Assembly (NCBI GenBank): GCA_026874595.1 | Contig: CM049317.1 | Location: 72,499,618 to 72,563,617, forward strand | Length of the DNA: 64,000 nucleotides | From: Sipunculus nudus | Lineage: Eukaryota; Annelida; Sipuncula; Golfingiida; Sipunculidae | Direction: 5' to 3' | Part shown: piece by piece, positions 47,769 to 62,000 of the stretch | Position numbering within the stretch: position 1 is the stretch's first letter | Layout of the letters: every line of letters begins with the position of its first letter | Made by a program: the position numbers and the translations under genes | Notes under the pieces: generated by a model | What the model saw: the letters and a program-made list of their open reading frames with translations, nothing else | The model's database searches: none | Told to the model about the DNA's origin: nothing

Positions 47769-50277
47769 TGTGCCGTATACACTCAGAATATTTAGAGGAA
47801 GTTCAGTGAAGTCGCCGGTGAGCGGTTTATATCCACTGTCTAAGCATGATTGCGGCACATGTATGTTGTATGTCTCCTGGATATTGACAGGTTTTGCTAT
47901 GACCGCGGATTAAAGCTTCCTCATTGCCTGCTCGTTACCGGATGACTTTGAACCTCAGGTAAACACCGTCAGACTGTAGCATGTATAAGATGGGGAAAAA
48001 ACATAGATGATGTCCTTGATGTAAAGAAAGTTGTTAAGCTATATTTATCTTCTAAGATGACGCATAGCTCGAGTTATCGTTAGAAATAAACTCTATGTCT
48101 TTCATTCTCTCTCCTCTCGCTCTCTCTTAGACTCAAGTGGGCTCCTCCTATTAGCCCCGTAATACGAAAGATAATAGATCTATAATAGATGGCTACATAA
48201 TAGTTCCAGTCTGTACCAGTCTTGTAGGATTTGTCCTACATGTATTTGCTTTACAGGCAAATATAATAAAGCTTATAGACTGAGACTTGTTTTACTTCAG
48301 AACACAGGTTTTACTTCAGAACACAGGTTTTACGTCAGAACACCTTAAAAAAATCACATTTCCTGGTCGGCACGCTTAGCTCATTACAGCAAACTGTAAA
48401 ACAGTATTCTACCTTAACGTCTTTACTGATCTGCTGACAGTCAAACAGACAACATACAGACAGAGAGATAGAGGGTACCCAGGGGTGAAAATTAAAACAC
48501 TCCGTCTGACTTAGTTTAGACAGGTAACAATGATCATCTGATTTTACGATTTACGTAGGTGTGTCGAATCCGCTTGGTTGCATTACACCTAATGAAGCAA
48601 GAACATCAGAATACCCAATCCTATAAGTGCCCTCAGGGAGGCTGGGCTAGATTTCAGGGTACAGGGGAGACTCGGTCACCGAGGTAAATGTAAAAGTGAA
48701 AGCATGACTTTTTGGAGTTTTTGTGATGGAGTATTTGGTTCTTGTGAGCATACCTATATCGGTTGTGTTAGATCAGGAAAGGTTAGACTCGCATACCGGT
48801 TCGTGACTCATGTGTTTACACAGAGAAGTTAATCTGAGGGCGCATCTCTGTTTTACTATTGTTCTTATTGTATTTCTTACACTTGACCATCTACTGCACG
48901 GTTCCTGGTATTAGCTCACCAGTAAAACCCTCGGTAAGAACACACTTCACCGTGATGTACCGTCATCTTTTCCTGTCTGTTCCGACGTTTGGTTCGTGTC
49001 GTACGCATATCAACAACGTACTTGAGTAAATTATTATCACTAAATTGTTCCTTAACCGTGAAGGATCGAGACGATTTAAATGTTTTACGCTCGTGTGTAT
49101 GTGAATATTTTCGTCTCTATGTATATCAGGCCTACAAGTCTCTGTATCAGCATTCCCCATAGCAAATCGTTATCAGTAATCGATATCATTCATTTTAAAG
49201 CGAAATAATTGAAATCGTAATCGATTACTGTCCTAGTGTAATCGTAACCATGATAATTACATATGATAACATTAATTGCTTTTGTATTTTCAAATTTTAA
49301 ACAGATTTAGCGAATATTTCCTTGAACACATCATATCTTGATGAGACTAATTACTCTTTTAAGTGTTTTGTTCTTTGATACACTAGTGCAATTCTTGTGT
49401 TGCCTATTGACAATATTAAGGTTTGTAATCGCGGATGTTATTATGATTACTTTTTTTTAAGTTATCACAAAGTTATCGTAATCGTAATCGATTATATGCA
49501 CTTATTTTTTATACAAAAATGGTAGTTCTGGAGTTTTCTTTGAATTGTTACTATTTTTTTAATTATCTGACTTGGTCATATGAGTTTATACGTGCTATAT
49601 ATATGTCCACGGTTCGAAAACATAAGATACCGACTGTCCATTTAAATAAAATGAATACATTAAATTTAAGTGAAACAATTATTCAATCAAGGTTTTGCTT
49701 TTTTCGACTTAAAGCAAATAAATAAACAACTAAAATTTTGAGCACCGGAAGTTTAAAAAAAATGCTAGGACGGGAGTCATAAAGTTAAGAATTTAGGTGT
49801 CATAAATTAGATTGCATAAACTGATTAATTACATTTACAATTTACGGGACATTGTTTCACAAAATAATTTTGCTCTCCTTCTGGTAGAAATGCGATTTTG
49901 CTTGCTTTTAAGAGTGCCGACCATCAGTGCTCTATCCAGCGCCCTCTAAAACGCAAATCATTTCTCGCGAACCCCGTGAAATATATATATATATATTACG
50001 AAGCGTGGAGGCGTAATTGTTAATACGTTGTACTTATGACCGCAAGGTTAGGGGTTTGCGTCATGTTCTGACCGTCGTCTACGCAAAGACTCCAAAGTCT
50101 TTACCACAAGGGTGCGCTCTCTCGAAAATGAAGAACGAATAACTTTTTACCGCTTGAAATGGCTGCTTGAAACAGCCACAAGAATGAACAAGCCCGAAAG
50201 ACCAGGAAGGCATAGTGTAAAGTTGGATGAGACTGACATCGTCGGTGGTATCAGACTATAAACCCTTACCTTAACTT

Positions 50278-50279
<2 letters not shown>
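47769..50279. other. Upstream region of mucin-like gene, no other gene
   Basis: The promoter and 5'UTR presumably lie in the first few hundred bases, but no convincing TATA box was seen. A 20-bp unit (tttacttcagaacacaggtt) is repeated about three times at 48289-48342. At 49160-49260 and 49455-49495 GTAATCGATTAC-type words occur in both orientations, possibly ends of a small MITE. Confidence 0.45.

Positions 50280-50322
<43 letters not shown>
50280..50322. repeat. (TA)n microsatellite
   Basis: TA run of about 21 units. Confidence 0.9.
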
Positions 50323-50328
<6 letters not shown>

Positions 50329-50964
50329 GGCTAAATACACCACATTACTTACGCTTTGTACACATGTTGGAGGAACTTTTTATTCACTTGAATCTGTTCT
50401 TTTGAATTCATGTGTGAACTTTGTGATTTTGGAAATATCACCTTTATGCCAATTAATAAATAGAAAAAATGAAAAAAAACCAAAGGAGCCCGAGATGAAT
50501 TCGAAACCTTAGCTTGATGTTTCATTGTTTATATTTTGAGCACTTAGATAAGTCAACTACATATTTGATAATCTTACAAGGAAATCGAAGACAAATAAAT
50601 ATGTAAGGTTATATGCATTTATTATCATTGATAACATCACTATAAGTATGACACATAGCTATTTATCAGCATTTTTTTAAATTGATTGAGGTATATGTGT
50701 TATCATTATGAATGTGCCGTCTTGTGTCACGATACAAGGCACAGTATGACCTTCAGGTCTTAGCGCCATCCATTATCATATACTATAAATAGACGGATGT
50801 CATATCCCATTTATCATTTCCTGTGGGTACGATTATATTACACTTGAAACATTCCTTATAGATACATTCCTCAAAAGCTCAGGGGAGGATAGAGAAATTA
50901 AAAGCGGGGTATTTGGCTCGACTCGCTTGAACAGGTTAACGATTGTACTCGTGTAAAAACTTAA

Positions 50965-51590
50965 GACTGACACCCCCCCCCCCTTTCAGGTTACCCCCCC
51001 CCCCCCGTTATCTGAAATCGAGTTAGATTTCAGGTTACCCCTCTACCCCTCTTCTCCCGTGTACAAACCCAGTATCTGACTTCACGACATCACTAAGCCA
51101 GTCAGGAAGATTGCTGCAGTATGCTTGTCAGTTGCCGTATTTCGTGATCAAAAAAGATAACATTTAAATTATGGATGTCGGTTATTATCATATCAGTTAT
51201 TTTGCAAAACTGCGTGTTTTCTGTATAGTTGGTGTATTTATAATCTAACCGGAGAGAGAATGTTTTTTACCTTTTGTACTGCATGGATAATGACAATTTG
51301 ATAATAATAATCATCATCGTTAATTTTACTATTGTCATTATTATAAATAGAAGTAGTAGCAGCAGTTAATGATGTTTTTGTTTTCTGGCTACGTAAGTTA
51401 ATGTGTTAGGTAAGTATATAAATACTCATTAGTATACATTTCGGGGGGGGGGGGGGGGAAGGGGAGTAATCTGAAATTGGAGAGGGAATTCTGAAACCGA
51501 ATTCAGTTTACCGCCGGTGGTAATCTTAAATCGGTTTCAAGTTACCGGGGGGTAATCTGAAAGATAGGCAATCTGAAATCGCCACACCTG
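50965..51590. repeat. Poly-C/G bounded repeat pair
   Basis: At 50970-51060 the words caggttaccccc and tatctgaaatcg recur next to poly-C tracts. At 51435-51590 the same words recur, inverted in part (ggggtaatctgaaa), next to poly-G. Possibly the two ends of a roughly 620-bp non-autonomous element. Confidence 0.35.
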
Positions 51591-52374
51591 TAGAGTGCAA
51601 GTAGGCTTGTACATTATACCTGCCGAAGTATGAGAGAAAAAGATGCAAAAGGAAGCAGATGTCTGCCCTGCATTTCGCATTAATCGTACCTCATTAAATT
51701 TCCCATACAATTTTTAGGTTGAGAAAGAGGAGCACGCTCCCCCATGGCCCCTCTAATTCCACCCCTGACTTACTAAACAATATGTCTGAATTTACTAAGA
51801 AATATTATATATCTTATTTTGGTTTATAATTAATCTATACTAAAACATTATACCATATTGATTAAATCCTTATACTTAATTGTACTATATTTGAAATGGT
51901 TCACACTCACCATATATTTCATTATATATGTAACTGGAAAAACTGATTCTTCAGTATTCATAGATTTTTATAATAAAAGCTGTCGATACCCCCCCCCCCC
52001 CCCGACAATCTGCATGTCCCCCCCCCCCCACCCGTAATGATAAATCCAGGACAATGCCTCTTATGCCTAAACAAAGGCCCCCCCCCCCCTCTTATCCACT
52101 CAGACTTACTCATGGGTCATGTAACAGCGCCACATGTGATACACAGACCCTTAACCTCTCTGATTATGTTACGGTTACTCATAAAGAACAGGGAAGCATT
52201 ATCAGTGGGAGCAGGTTCATAGGATGCGTGATTTCCGGAGCGACAAAATCCTTTCGATTTCCCCGCCAATACTTAATCGTGTTACTTGCAATATTGCTTG
52301 TGTGAGTAAAATGTGAATTCATAAATAATTCATCAATCGTTTATTAATCTGGTCGGTAATACAGAAGATTAAAT

Positions 52375-52376
<2 letters not shown>
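51591..52376. other. Intergenic with poly-C tracts, no gene
   Basis: AT-rich sequence with poly-C runs near 51990-52003, 52019-52029 and 52079-52089. No exon or element ends recognised. Confidence 0.5.
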
Positions 52377-52430
<54 letters not shown>

Positions 52431-52900
52431 ATAGGAGATTGATAGACTGGTGGATGAAAGGACATTTCAGGAGGACCAACCAAAGGACAAACAGTTCTGC
52501 AGACAGAAGACGTAACGGACTGACAACCATTCAGGGTGTCATTGATAAATATCCATGTAGTAATATACATTAAGATGAACGGATTGGCGGACAGATGGAC
52601 GGACGGACGGACAGGAGGACCTACAGTGTAACGGGTTTACGTGCATACATTATTCAGGATGAAAGAAAAATGGACGGTAAGGTGGAGGACAGACAGACGG
52701 ACCGATAAATTCGAACGTGCAATTAACAGAGCGACGAACTCGCAGTAAATCAAATGATGGAACAGGCGTACCGACAAAAGGAAATGGACGGCCAGAATAG
52801 GAGACAAGGATTCAAACAGAGAGAGAAAAAAACGACGTGAGACGGATGTTTATGGACAGGCGAACGACCGGACGGAGGACAGAGACCGTTAGCCAAGCCA
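52377..52900. repeat. (GA)n microsatellite followed by degenerate GGAC/GACA tract
   Basis: A GA run (52377-52431) is followed by about 450 bp of purine-rich sequence dominated by GGACGGAC and GACAGACGG words, a decayed tetranucleotide tract. Confidence 0.7.
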
Positions 52901-55900
52901 TTTCTTACATTTTATTTTTCAATATAAAGCTCTGCTAAAATATATTATACTTTGTTACACTCCGCCAACAGTGGTACTTGAGGATAATGAAAACAGCTTG
53001 GTCTGTGTTTTGTTTATTTGGTTACCGCTTTGTTTAAACAAAAATCACTGTGTTTCGATCCTGTTTAGTTGGAGTACGAAGTCATTGGTTATTTTGGAAC
53101 GAAACATTAAGATTGAAATGTGAATCTGGATCCAGTTATATTCACACAGTTTTATCTCATACATGTTTATATTTTTGCATAAACAAGTAATCAGTGGCTA
53201 CAATGTGCCGGAATTCGAAATAAATTAGGTTATGTTTGAGTAATTTTTTGGCACGCAGTGCATGATGCGGTGCATCAGGCGCATCACTATGAATCCCCGT
53301 GAGGCTATTCCGGAATAGCCGAGATGTTGTAAATGTCTTAACGAAAGTACACTGAAACAATGGCATCCCGGTATAACATCATATATTATCTGAAATCGGC
53401 AACAGATTTTCTTGAGATTTAACCCCGTCTTCAAATTTTGTTTTGTTTACATTTTGTGTTTGCTGTCAGTGTGGGCATTTTTACATTAAATGTATATGAG
53501 TTTTTGAAAGTAGGGGCCATTAGCGGAGAAAAAATGAATTATATTTAGTGGCTGAAGAGATGGGGCGGTATGGGCTCTCTGAGTGCTTTCTCGTTTGTAA
53601 TATTGCTGTGTATCTGATTACTGACATGATCAAACTCTCATCAGTTAAGATGTGATGATGTATGCAACAGCTCAAAGGTAGTACAAGTTGGCGGCCTGCT
53701 ACTGCCATCTTGCGGCGACAAAGACAAAGAGGAAACTACTTGTTGGTGCTTGTGGCGGTTATGTTGATAAGCGGAGATGTATTGCAATTGGTTAAGGTAG
53801 CAGAACTGGTCAAAATCCTAAAAATTGGAGTTTTTTCAATAAAAGGTATACGTAATATTGAATACTGGGCGGATCTAATGCAGCTGAGCCCATTTTGGGT
53901 CGCCGGTTACATTTTGTGGAAAAGGGTTATTTCTATTCAGTAAACATCAAGATGTGTTGACAGGGTGTTTGTAAACTAACTCCAGCCCTGCCACAGGCCT
54001 GTCAATCACTCTACCCGCAGCCCTCACCTGGGTCATTCAGCCAATCGCGAGGTGCAAGTATTTAAATTAATGCATGGGCCACGTACCTCCGTACACGAGG
54101 TGGCAAGAACTGACGGTCGACGTGTGATAGCCCAATCTAATTAGCTGAGCATACAACTAATTAGTGTGCAAACAAATCCGTCCTTGTGAATGATCTGTTA
54201 GTGTCATTGGCCTTTCTATCTATTTTCGGGTATGTAACGCCGAAACACAAATTTTCACTTGACATCATGTTTGACAGTTCGCCGGTGTGACAGGTCATAC
54301 TTTTATCGTTTTAATACGTTTTTAAAGCAAAATAGTCAATTAATCCATGTTATTATAGCATGGTTTGATAAGAACCACCGTCTTGACCAAATTCATGTGA
54401 CTGTCAACATGTAGTTGTGGTTAGTAACGTGTGTAGGACGAATGATCTCTACGAATATAGTTTTTGGCCATTTTCTCGAAACATCATTTCACCTGAACAG
54501 CTTATCTTTAGAGCGTTATTTCGCAGTAAGTACTTGTCCGAAACATACCATCCTTTATATATGTAATTGTTAATATGTCTTCTAAAAAGCGTATTTTATT
54601 TTACGCCTATACTAAATTTGAAGGATTTTATTAAGGTAAAAGTAAAAAATTAAATGATTTGTGAAGATTTCAAAATTAAATACTCTGTACAATCGTAATT
54701 TTTAAACTTATCTCACTAAACAAAAAAACCCCTGGGGATTATTATCTAAATTCTCGATTTATTTAAGAAGATTTTCTGTATCTGCTTTAGTTGTGCTGGA
54801 ATTAACGTTTTTTTTGTTAAATATTAAAATTAAATTAAAATTCTTACAAATTCAAACCTGTTCCTCAGAAACAAAGTTTATTATCACCAAACTATAGAAA
54901 ATTTTCTTAGCTTTCAGAAAATGTATACTTTAGGGGGTACTAAAGCATTAGATTGTTCAATGCAAAGGAAAAACTGAAACAAAGTCAGGTCAGGTGGGGG
55001 GACCAGTCGTGCCACCTTAAAACTGACCTGTCTAACTCAACCACCTGCGAATTAAGACCACTTTTGGCCAGTTCCATGGGTGGTCTCATTACAAAGATTT
55101 CACCGTATAAGTGAAGGTTAGATGAAACTGAATAAGACCTTACACCCAATTAAAACTATGTCCAAAAGTGCAGTTATGAAAATCTGTTAAATCAAACAAA
55201 TTTCTCAACATATGAGTATATTACTACAATAATCTTGTAAAGTAATTAAGCTTATTGATGTAGGACTCAGACTCTGACTTGGACTCGATGGTTCTGGACT
55301 AGGACTTGTACGCGGATTCGGAAGGAAAAATCAGGAACTGTCCAGGAAAATAAAACTGTAACGTTAAGATCGGAAAACGTCCCACAAAGAAGAAGATGTT
55401 CACAAAGTACTGACAGAATTTTTAAAACACAATCAGATTTGTCTATATTTAAATTCCTCCTGCGTGTCCAAAAAGGACGAGCCTCTTAAATAAATATACT
55501 CAGATAATTTAAAAGTAAAGTGAGAAAACATTAACTAACTTAAAATGCTTAATAAATATTATTTTTATTCGAATCTTTAGTCTTGTTAAAAATACAGGGA
55601 ATCTTAGTTTTCATAAACTTAAAGCGGACTCATATATTACAGTTGTGCGGAGCGCCATCTAACGTGTTGTCTCATAATTATATCAAGCTGTGGGACTCCC
55701 TCATTCTCATGAAAGGGAAAATAAATACAGTTTAATAAGCGTTTGCTTTGAAGCGTTTTATCCTTATTTGATTTTTTTTTACTTTTATTTTTTATCTATA
55801 AACAGGATAGATGTTAACACAGTTTTTACAGGATTTTCACGAATTTGCTTAGTTTAACTGTTTGACTGAATTCTTTGTAAGTTGCCCTGGTAGAGTATGC

Positions 55901-58900
55901 CCACAGTACACTACATGCCCTGTTTGAACTCAAGAACAGGATAACTTGACATTCTACATTACTTATATGTATAGATCTCGATCTTCGTTCTCGGTGACTG
56001 GATACCATAATGTTTAAAAAGGTCATTTTGTATAAATAATATTTACGTTATTAGCACGATCAGTATTGAAAGAGAGCTTAACTCTCAAACAGATATTTGA
56101 ATTGTAAATTCAAAATACATAAAGTGAACCCACTTCCGTCAAGATGACATGTTTTTTTCTGTTTATTTTTCCACGAAAAAGCAGGATATTCGCACATCTT
56201 TTAGCACTTTCTACTCGGCACTTTGCACCAGCCAATTAAATCAGAGCCCAGTCTTTGTTCTGGATGCAATGCCCCGCATCATATAACAACCCCACGTGCT
56301 AATAACTTTACCGAACCATATGGTCAGTTCAAGACTGCAGGTAGTCGTCAGCCTGTTGGTCGGCAGAGGTGCGACAAGCAGAATGTAACCGGATGAAGTT
56401 ACGAGCCTCTGTGGCTAGCAGAGTTAGAATCAATATAAGAAACTATAAATCAAGCCGCATTATCCATTGCATTGAATCATGGCATGTTCCCTTGTTCTTC
56501 AAGGATATTAGCAACGTTCTAGAGAAAAAAAAAAAATCAGCAACAACCTGACCTTGCTATATTACCATTTACGGTGCAGTTGGTGGTTAACGTGTAGTGG
56601 ACAACACAGCCTATCATGCACCAGCTCCCCTTTGATTCTCTTCGAGCCCCAAAGGCAATGTCAATTAAATGATAGGGTTGAAAGCTTGAATTGTGTAAAG
56701 GATCTTATAAACTCGTTTAAACTTCCTGCCCTTTTCTCACTGTTAATAAAAAGGCAAAATATGAGAGAGTGTGACCTGAACATGACAACCCTGTCTGGTG
56801 ATTTATCAATCAACGGGAACTCCCAGACGGCGCGGCGCTCTCGCTGTCGGTTACTTTTAATTTCTGTCAGTAGGGAGCAGAGACTGTCATATTGAGCGTG
56901 TTCATATTGGTTTCCTCAATCAAAGCTAAAAATAGATATTTTTTTTAAAGAACTTATGTTTTTTTTTAGTTTGCAAATAATTTTGTTGGCGCAATATGTA
57001 TTGGCTATATTGTTTGAAAGACGCCTACTATTCAATGTAATCTGAATAGGGCTATTGCAGAATGATAATAACTGGATTTACGACAGCGAATTAATTTCAG
57101 TATGTAGCAGGATTCACAGAAATAAAAAAGAGGGATGAGTCATACCCCAATCGTTTACTAGATCAACTGTTTACAATGCCAAGTTCGGAAAAAAAATAAA
57201 GGTACGCACAAGATATGAATATATATATAGCATGCTAGAAATGTTTCTCCTCGTTTCCGAATTAGTCAGGAAACTCTTCCCCTTCAGTCACGTGACCTAT
57301 GACCTTCACATTGGACCACTGATGGGATCTGGTGGCCCTTAATGTTTCAAGTAACATAGACTAGAATTATTATCTGTGTAAATAACTCTCAGATGGTTGT
57401 TATTGCTCGCCTACAAATAGGAAACACTGACTCGGGGCTGTTTCTACTATAAAGCCTCTCCAACCATAAGAACGCCACAACATTTAAGGGTCTGGTCCTC
57501 ATTCCGGCGCTGAATGAATGGCTGACTTCAGTTGCCATCGTGACGGTTACTGCATGCGGGTTCTTAGTAACATCAGGTCTAGGTTATTAGGGGTACTTGG
57601 TTCTATTTCTAAGCCAGGCATTAACTGACCGTCAGCGGCCAAGGTTTTTGTCTACGTCTACGTTCCCATCTCATGTAAATGATTTCGTTTCAAAGTTTTA
57701 TTACTGCTGTTCACTCTAACATAGAACGGATGGCCGCTGTAATGCCTGAACCATGGCCTGGTCAAAAGGGACCAATACACTTGCCACTTCTCATGAAAGC
57801 TTGACGGATGGCGCCAAAAGTGTAAGCTACATACTAGTATATAACCAATTTTGGGGGGCAATATCCCATTTCTGGTATACGGGCGGTCAGCGGGAATGCG
57901 AATACCACGCTCAACCACTGATATTTTGGCAACCTGCCAAAAATAACACTTCAGGCTCCTAAACCAGACCTACCTACCAGGTATATGGTCAAACTTCATA
58001 TCTAGACGGAAATGGAAGCATATCAACTAGGGTATGGATTACCTAGTATTTTTTTTTATATTTTCAGGACTTAACTGTATTTCTGAACCTTGAGAAAACA
58101 TTTTTTTTCATGGCAGCGATAATGGTATCTTATATTTCTAATATATGATATATATGTTGCGTAGTGAAAGTTAAGGTATGACTCTGAGACCCCGCAGATT
58201 TGGATGTGTTTTGTAAAACCTCCGTCGAAGAGGCCAGCAGAAGTGGCTAATATATCGATGATTAAGAAACTCCAAGTGAAGACGAGGCAATCTAAAATAT
58301 ATTGTCAAGAAAATAACAAGTTTGATATAACTGCAGGAAAAAATTATTTTTATACAAGGTTATAAATATCAGAGGATTTTAAAAGTAAATCTAAGCATAC
58401 ATGTGAAAAATGTCGTTGGCAGATTTTACCCACTACGCCATCTTTTTGCTACCCTTATATAATTTTGGGTTTTGGGCGTGGTCCAAATAAAGCGTTATTC
58501 AACTCTTATTTTGCCGATATATGTCCCCTTAGGATCATCTCTCTCCGGAGATAGATTCTCAAATGGACGCTGTCCATAGTGCACTTTCGTGTCACATCCA
58601 CGCGGTCTCATGGAACCTTGGCAGGTTTATTTCTCCCAGAGCCTCGAAACCCGCTCATGGGGCTACTATTTTTCGTGCACACTAAAACACGGATGTCACA
58701 TGTCGCATGTCGATATTAATGCAATACCTCTAGTACCGATGAAACTCAAATCACCCTGAACGTATACGGCTGTACGCCTGACAAAAAGCAGGGGACAGGA
58801 AAGACGTTTAATTATTTAACAGTAACATAATCAATAACAAAGATTACAGAAATAGAAACTGCTGTTCCATGCTTTTTTCGTTCAATCATGTTCTTTTCAG

Positions 58901-59243
58901 TGCTATTTAATAAAATAGGACACAATAAAATTCGGAGGGTCTTCAGTTCTGTCCTAGACATTTTTGCTCATAGGAAACAGCAAAAAGTAGAACATGCAGT
59001 CCTCTTTTCTTTTTAAATTTTTAACGATTTAAGACACTTACGGGTATACCTTACATAATGCCAGGGCATCGCATGAATATCCCAGGCAATAATATATCAC
59101 CGTGAGAATCGATGTGACGTCAGGTTTATAGTAGCAGGTGACGGCTCCTCCTGGCTGGCGTTTTACATTTATCTTAGAAAATGTTAGAAAACACAACCTT
59201 GATCAGAATGTGCAATGAGAACTGAAGCTGGAAAGTCAAGATA

Positions 59244-59246
<3 letters not shown>
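52901..59246. other. Intergenic, no supported gene
   Basis: About 6.3 kb without recognised domains or convincing exons. ORFs of 93 codons (53662-53943, plus) and 113 codons (56554-56895, plus) have no family features. A GACTCG-rich patch related to 18155-18300 lies at 55261-55320. Confidence 0.45.

Positions 59247-59315
<69 letters not shown>
59247..59315. repeat. (TA)n microsatellite
   Basis: TA run of about 34 units. Confidence 0.9.
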
Positions 59316-59321
<6 letters not shown>

Positions 59322-59664
59322 TTTTGCGTCTAGCTCCGTTTTCTTCCATACACTTCTGCATGCTAAAGTTATATATGCATTAAGCGTACTAGCAATCAAG
59401 CATACCTGTTCCCCTGGGCCATGAAGTTTAGCCACCCCACCCTCCTCTCCCCCTTTCCCCTCCATCCTGTGTGTTAACCATAGTCCACAAATATATATTA
59501 AGCTGTAAAATCCGAGTGTCAGTTTCAAAAAGTTATGAGAGCAGTAGACTTTTTCTCTGATACTGCCTATGGAAGTGTACTTGTCGATGCGAGTGGTTAA
59601 GTTTAGATTAGTAACATTTTATATACAATAAATTCAGCCCCAGACCTACAGAGGGCATGAGTAA

Positions 59665-60665
59665 TATAATAGCAACATTACGCCTATTATTTCATAATAT
59701 TGGCTCACTTTTGCTTTATACAAAGTTTCCCAGCACACAGACTCAGTAGCTCGTATACGGCTGTTTAACAGCTTGTTATTGTTTAGCCCTGCCAGGGCTT
59801 TAGTATTTGCGTTTACTAATAAAATGCTTACAATAAAACGTGATTCCATTTACCGATAGACTTAACTCAGTGCCAGCTCTTATCACTAAAGCCCTGTAAA
59901 GTCCGTAGGGTGAATCGCTGATATTTGCATATCAAGGCGTCACAAGGCTCTTTGAGGACCTGACAATTCCCGCGTATTTGCATATCAGGTCGTCCCGCCT
60001 CATGTGAGTGGCATCGTTGCTATAAGAACGCCAACAGCGGTCGTACAGCTCGACCCGTTTGGTAACATTCGCACTGAAATCATGTGTTCAGGTAGTTCAC
60101 ACATGAATCTTCGTGTTCTATGATATATCTCTGCTGAACGAATATTACGGACCATGGGCCAAATGTAAGTGCATATTGTAGACACTATCGCAACAATTTT
60201 GTACCGACAGATCCAGTAAAATTCCTTCTGCCGAGATGACAAGAGCAGCTGGCAGCATTCGTCTGAACCAGTGTATTAGCTGTCAAATTGCGAATCGTGA
60301 TCGTTTCAGTCAGCCGGTACATTTTGACTGGATATTGTTCTGCATGTTGGTTCACGTGTGTCTGTTTACAAAACAATTAAGGCCCCATGTCCGGGGTCAG
60401 AACGTGACCAGCAACAAGAGATTTTTCAGCCAGCGGGAACATGTATTACATTTTTGGGCCAAGTCAGTCAGGGAATCTCTTGATTCACTTACTGTGTTTA
60501 TGTTGACATGTGATCGCGCCCGGTCCGCTGTTTTTAACACTCGTTTACAGGATTAAGCAAACGGTTTCAGGGTAATATTTTGGTAGTTACAAATTAAATC
60601 CTAAGGGAAGAAGTTATTTTTTTGTGTCAAATTAACATGCTTGACAGGTGAAACGGCCCCTTTAA
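59665..60665. mobile_element. Long diverged relative of the TTAA MITE
   Basis: Shares with 12969-13433, in the same order, the tttatacaaagtttcc, tacggctgtttaac, ttcacgtgtgtctgtttac, ttcagccagc, gtcagtcaggg, gtgtttatgttgaca, gcccggtcc and ggccccttt blocks, but is about twice as long. The right end shows cccctttaaag, compatible with a TTAA border. It may be a fuller version of the element. The 106-codon ORF in it is probably not coding. Confidence 0.6.
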
Positions 60666-61263
60666 AGAGAACCGACTTAACAGCGCACCTGTCGTGACGC
60701 ACTTTTTCTCCCTTATACGTTAAAAGGTGCACCTTTGCGTGTGATGGCAAGTGAATTAGAGGGGAAGTTCACATGAGTGTCATCAAGGAGATAAGGAGGT
60801 GGATTGGGAAGCCAGCTAACGGGTATGTGATGCTGTCATGCATCCATTATCGCCTACAAGATGATGCCTTTGTCTTTCGTCAGCCATCCTTTCACTGTAT
60901 GTCCTCACATTTGCCAGTGAATCTCTTTTGGTCTGAACTCTCCCTCCTCACCACAGACTGACAGATTTTCAAAATAAATTAGCCATACTAATCTACACCA
61001 CTAATCTACACCACTCCAACCTGAGGGAAAGGGTGATTGGCTGTTTAGGTTGCGCGTAATTCTGGCAACCATGGTCACCGGATACAGCATTTGAATTAAC
61101 CGGCAGCCGCGTTATTTGTTGTTTAGTCTTGACAGTAATCCTGGCATTGCATGCACGATATGCTAGGGTTGTGCCCAATTTTATGCAAGCAGGCATCAAC
61201 TCAACATTTCCTGCTACAAAACTAGTTTAAACTTTAAAACCAAACATGCATTTGTGAGATTAT
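60666..61263. other. Intergenic, no supported gene
   Basis: About 600 bp with a direct repeat of ctaatctacaccac at 60987-61017 and nothing else recognised. Confidence 0.45.
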
Positions 61264-61587
61264 TTATTTTGTCAAGTTAGACCTAGTTTGCAAGTTATTA
61301 AGGGCATTGTGAAAAAGGTCGTTGTCTTGAATTTTGTCTAGACTGGTAGTCTCGGCCGTCCCACAACCCATAAGGGGAAGAGGTTTTTTTAATATAAACG
61401 TCCTATGGTAGGAAGGCGTGACAAAAATATTTCGATAAACTTGTTCTATGCTCCATTCCTTTCTAACTGCAAGACTTAAGATATCGTAACCTTCTTTCAT
61501 GTAATCATCTTTTTTACAGTGATAAAACAAGTGGACACTTTTAAAACTAGACGTTCGTCTGAAGATTAACTTTCTTAAGGTCAACAA
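61264..61587 (-). CDS. Possible terminal exon of an unknown gene
   Basis: A 107-codon open stretch with even, protein-like composition, ending in TAA with AATAAA overlapping the stop. A plausible acceptor (GTTAATCTTCAG) lies within its first 40 bases, at about 61556. The sequence Y-D-I-L-S-L-A-V-R-K-E-W-S-I-E-Q-V-Y reads like a helical domain, but I recognise no family and see no upstream exon. Could equally be chance. Confidence 0.2.
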   Translation of the reverse strand: MLTLRKLIFRRTSSFKSVHLFYHCKKDDYMKEGYDILSLAVRKEWSIEQVYRNIFVTPSYHRTFILKKPLPLMGCGTAETTSLDKIQDNDLFHNALNNLQTRSNLTK

Positions 61588-61669
61588 AGAGGATAAATTA
61601 TTAGCAACTATGTTTCTGCAGAATGTGTATCAGATTATCATTTTACCCCGACTTCTGTTGTCGAGGGAT

Positions 61670-62000
61670 AGAACAGATGATACAGAGCCGGGAGACCGTG
61701 ATTCCGAATCTCACCCGAGACGGTGAGATTTTTCACGGTCGGCCCCCACCTAGGGTGAGTGTTGTGCAGGCTTAATGGGATGGCCATGCCCAAGGCCGTG
61801 TTTACCACACAGAGGAGTGCGCCTTTCGGGGATCCTCGTTGGTATGGCCTAGCAATGGGGATTATAAGGCTCCCGAACCCCACAGGGGCAGATAAACCCA
61901 GGATATATAAATTGAGAGGAAGCGTTTTGCTGCCGTGTCATATAGTCCGAAATCGGAATAAAATTCTGCAAATATACATTAAAAGATGGAGGCGGTTAAC
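61670..62000 (+). mobile_element. SINE-like element (family S1)
   Basis: Head with gaccgtgattccgaatc, then gagatttttcacggtcgg, and a 3' part with cccaggatatataaattga and tcatatagtccgaaat. Same block order as 6270-6600. Confidence 0.6.

Noticed and set aside
53662-53943. 93-codon plus-strand ORF with hydrophobic segments
   Set aside because: It has an ATG but no recognisable domain, no splice or poly(A) support, and hydrophobic stretches arise readily in AT-rich DNA.
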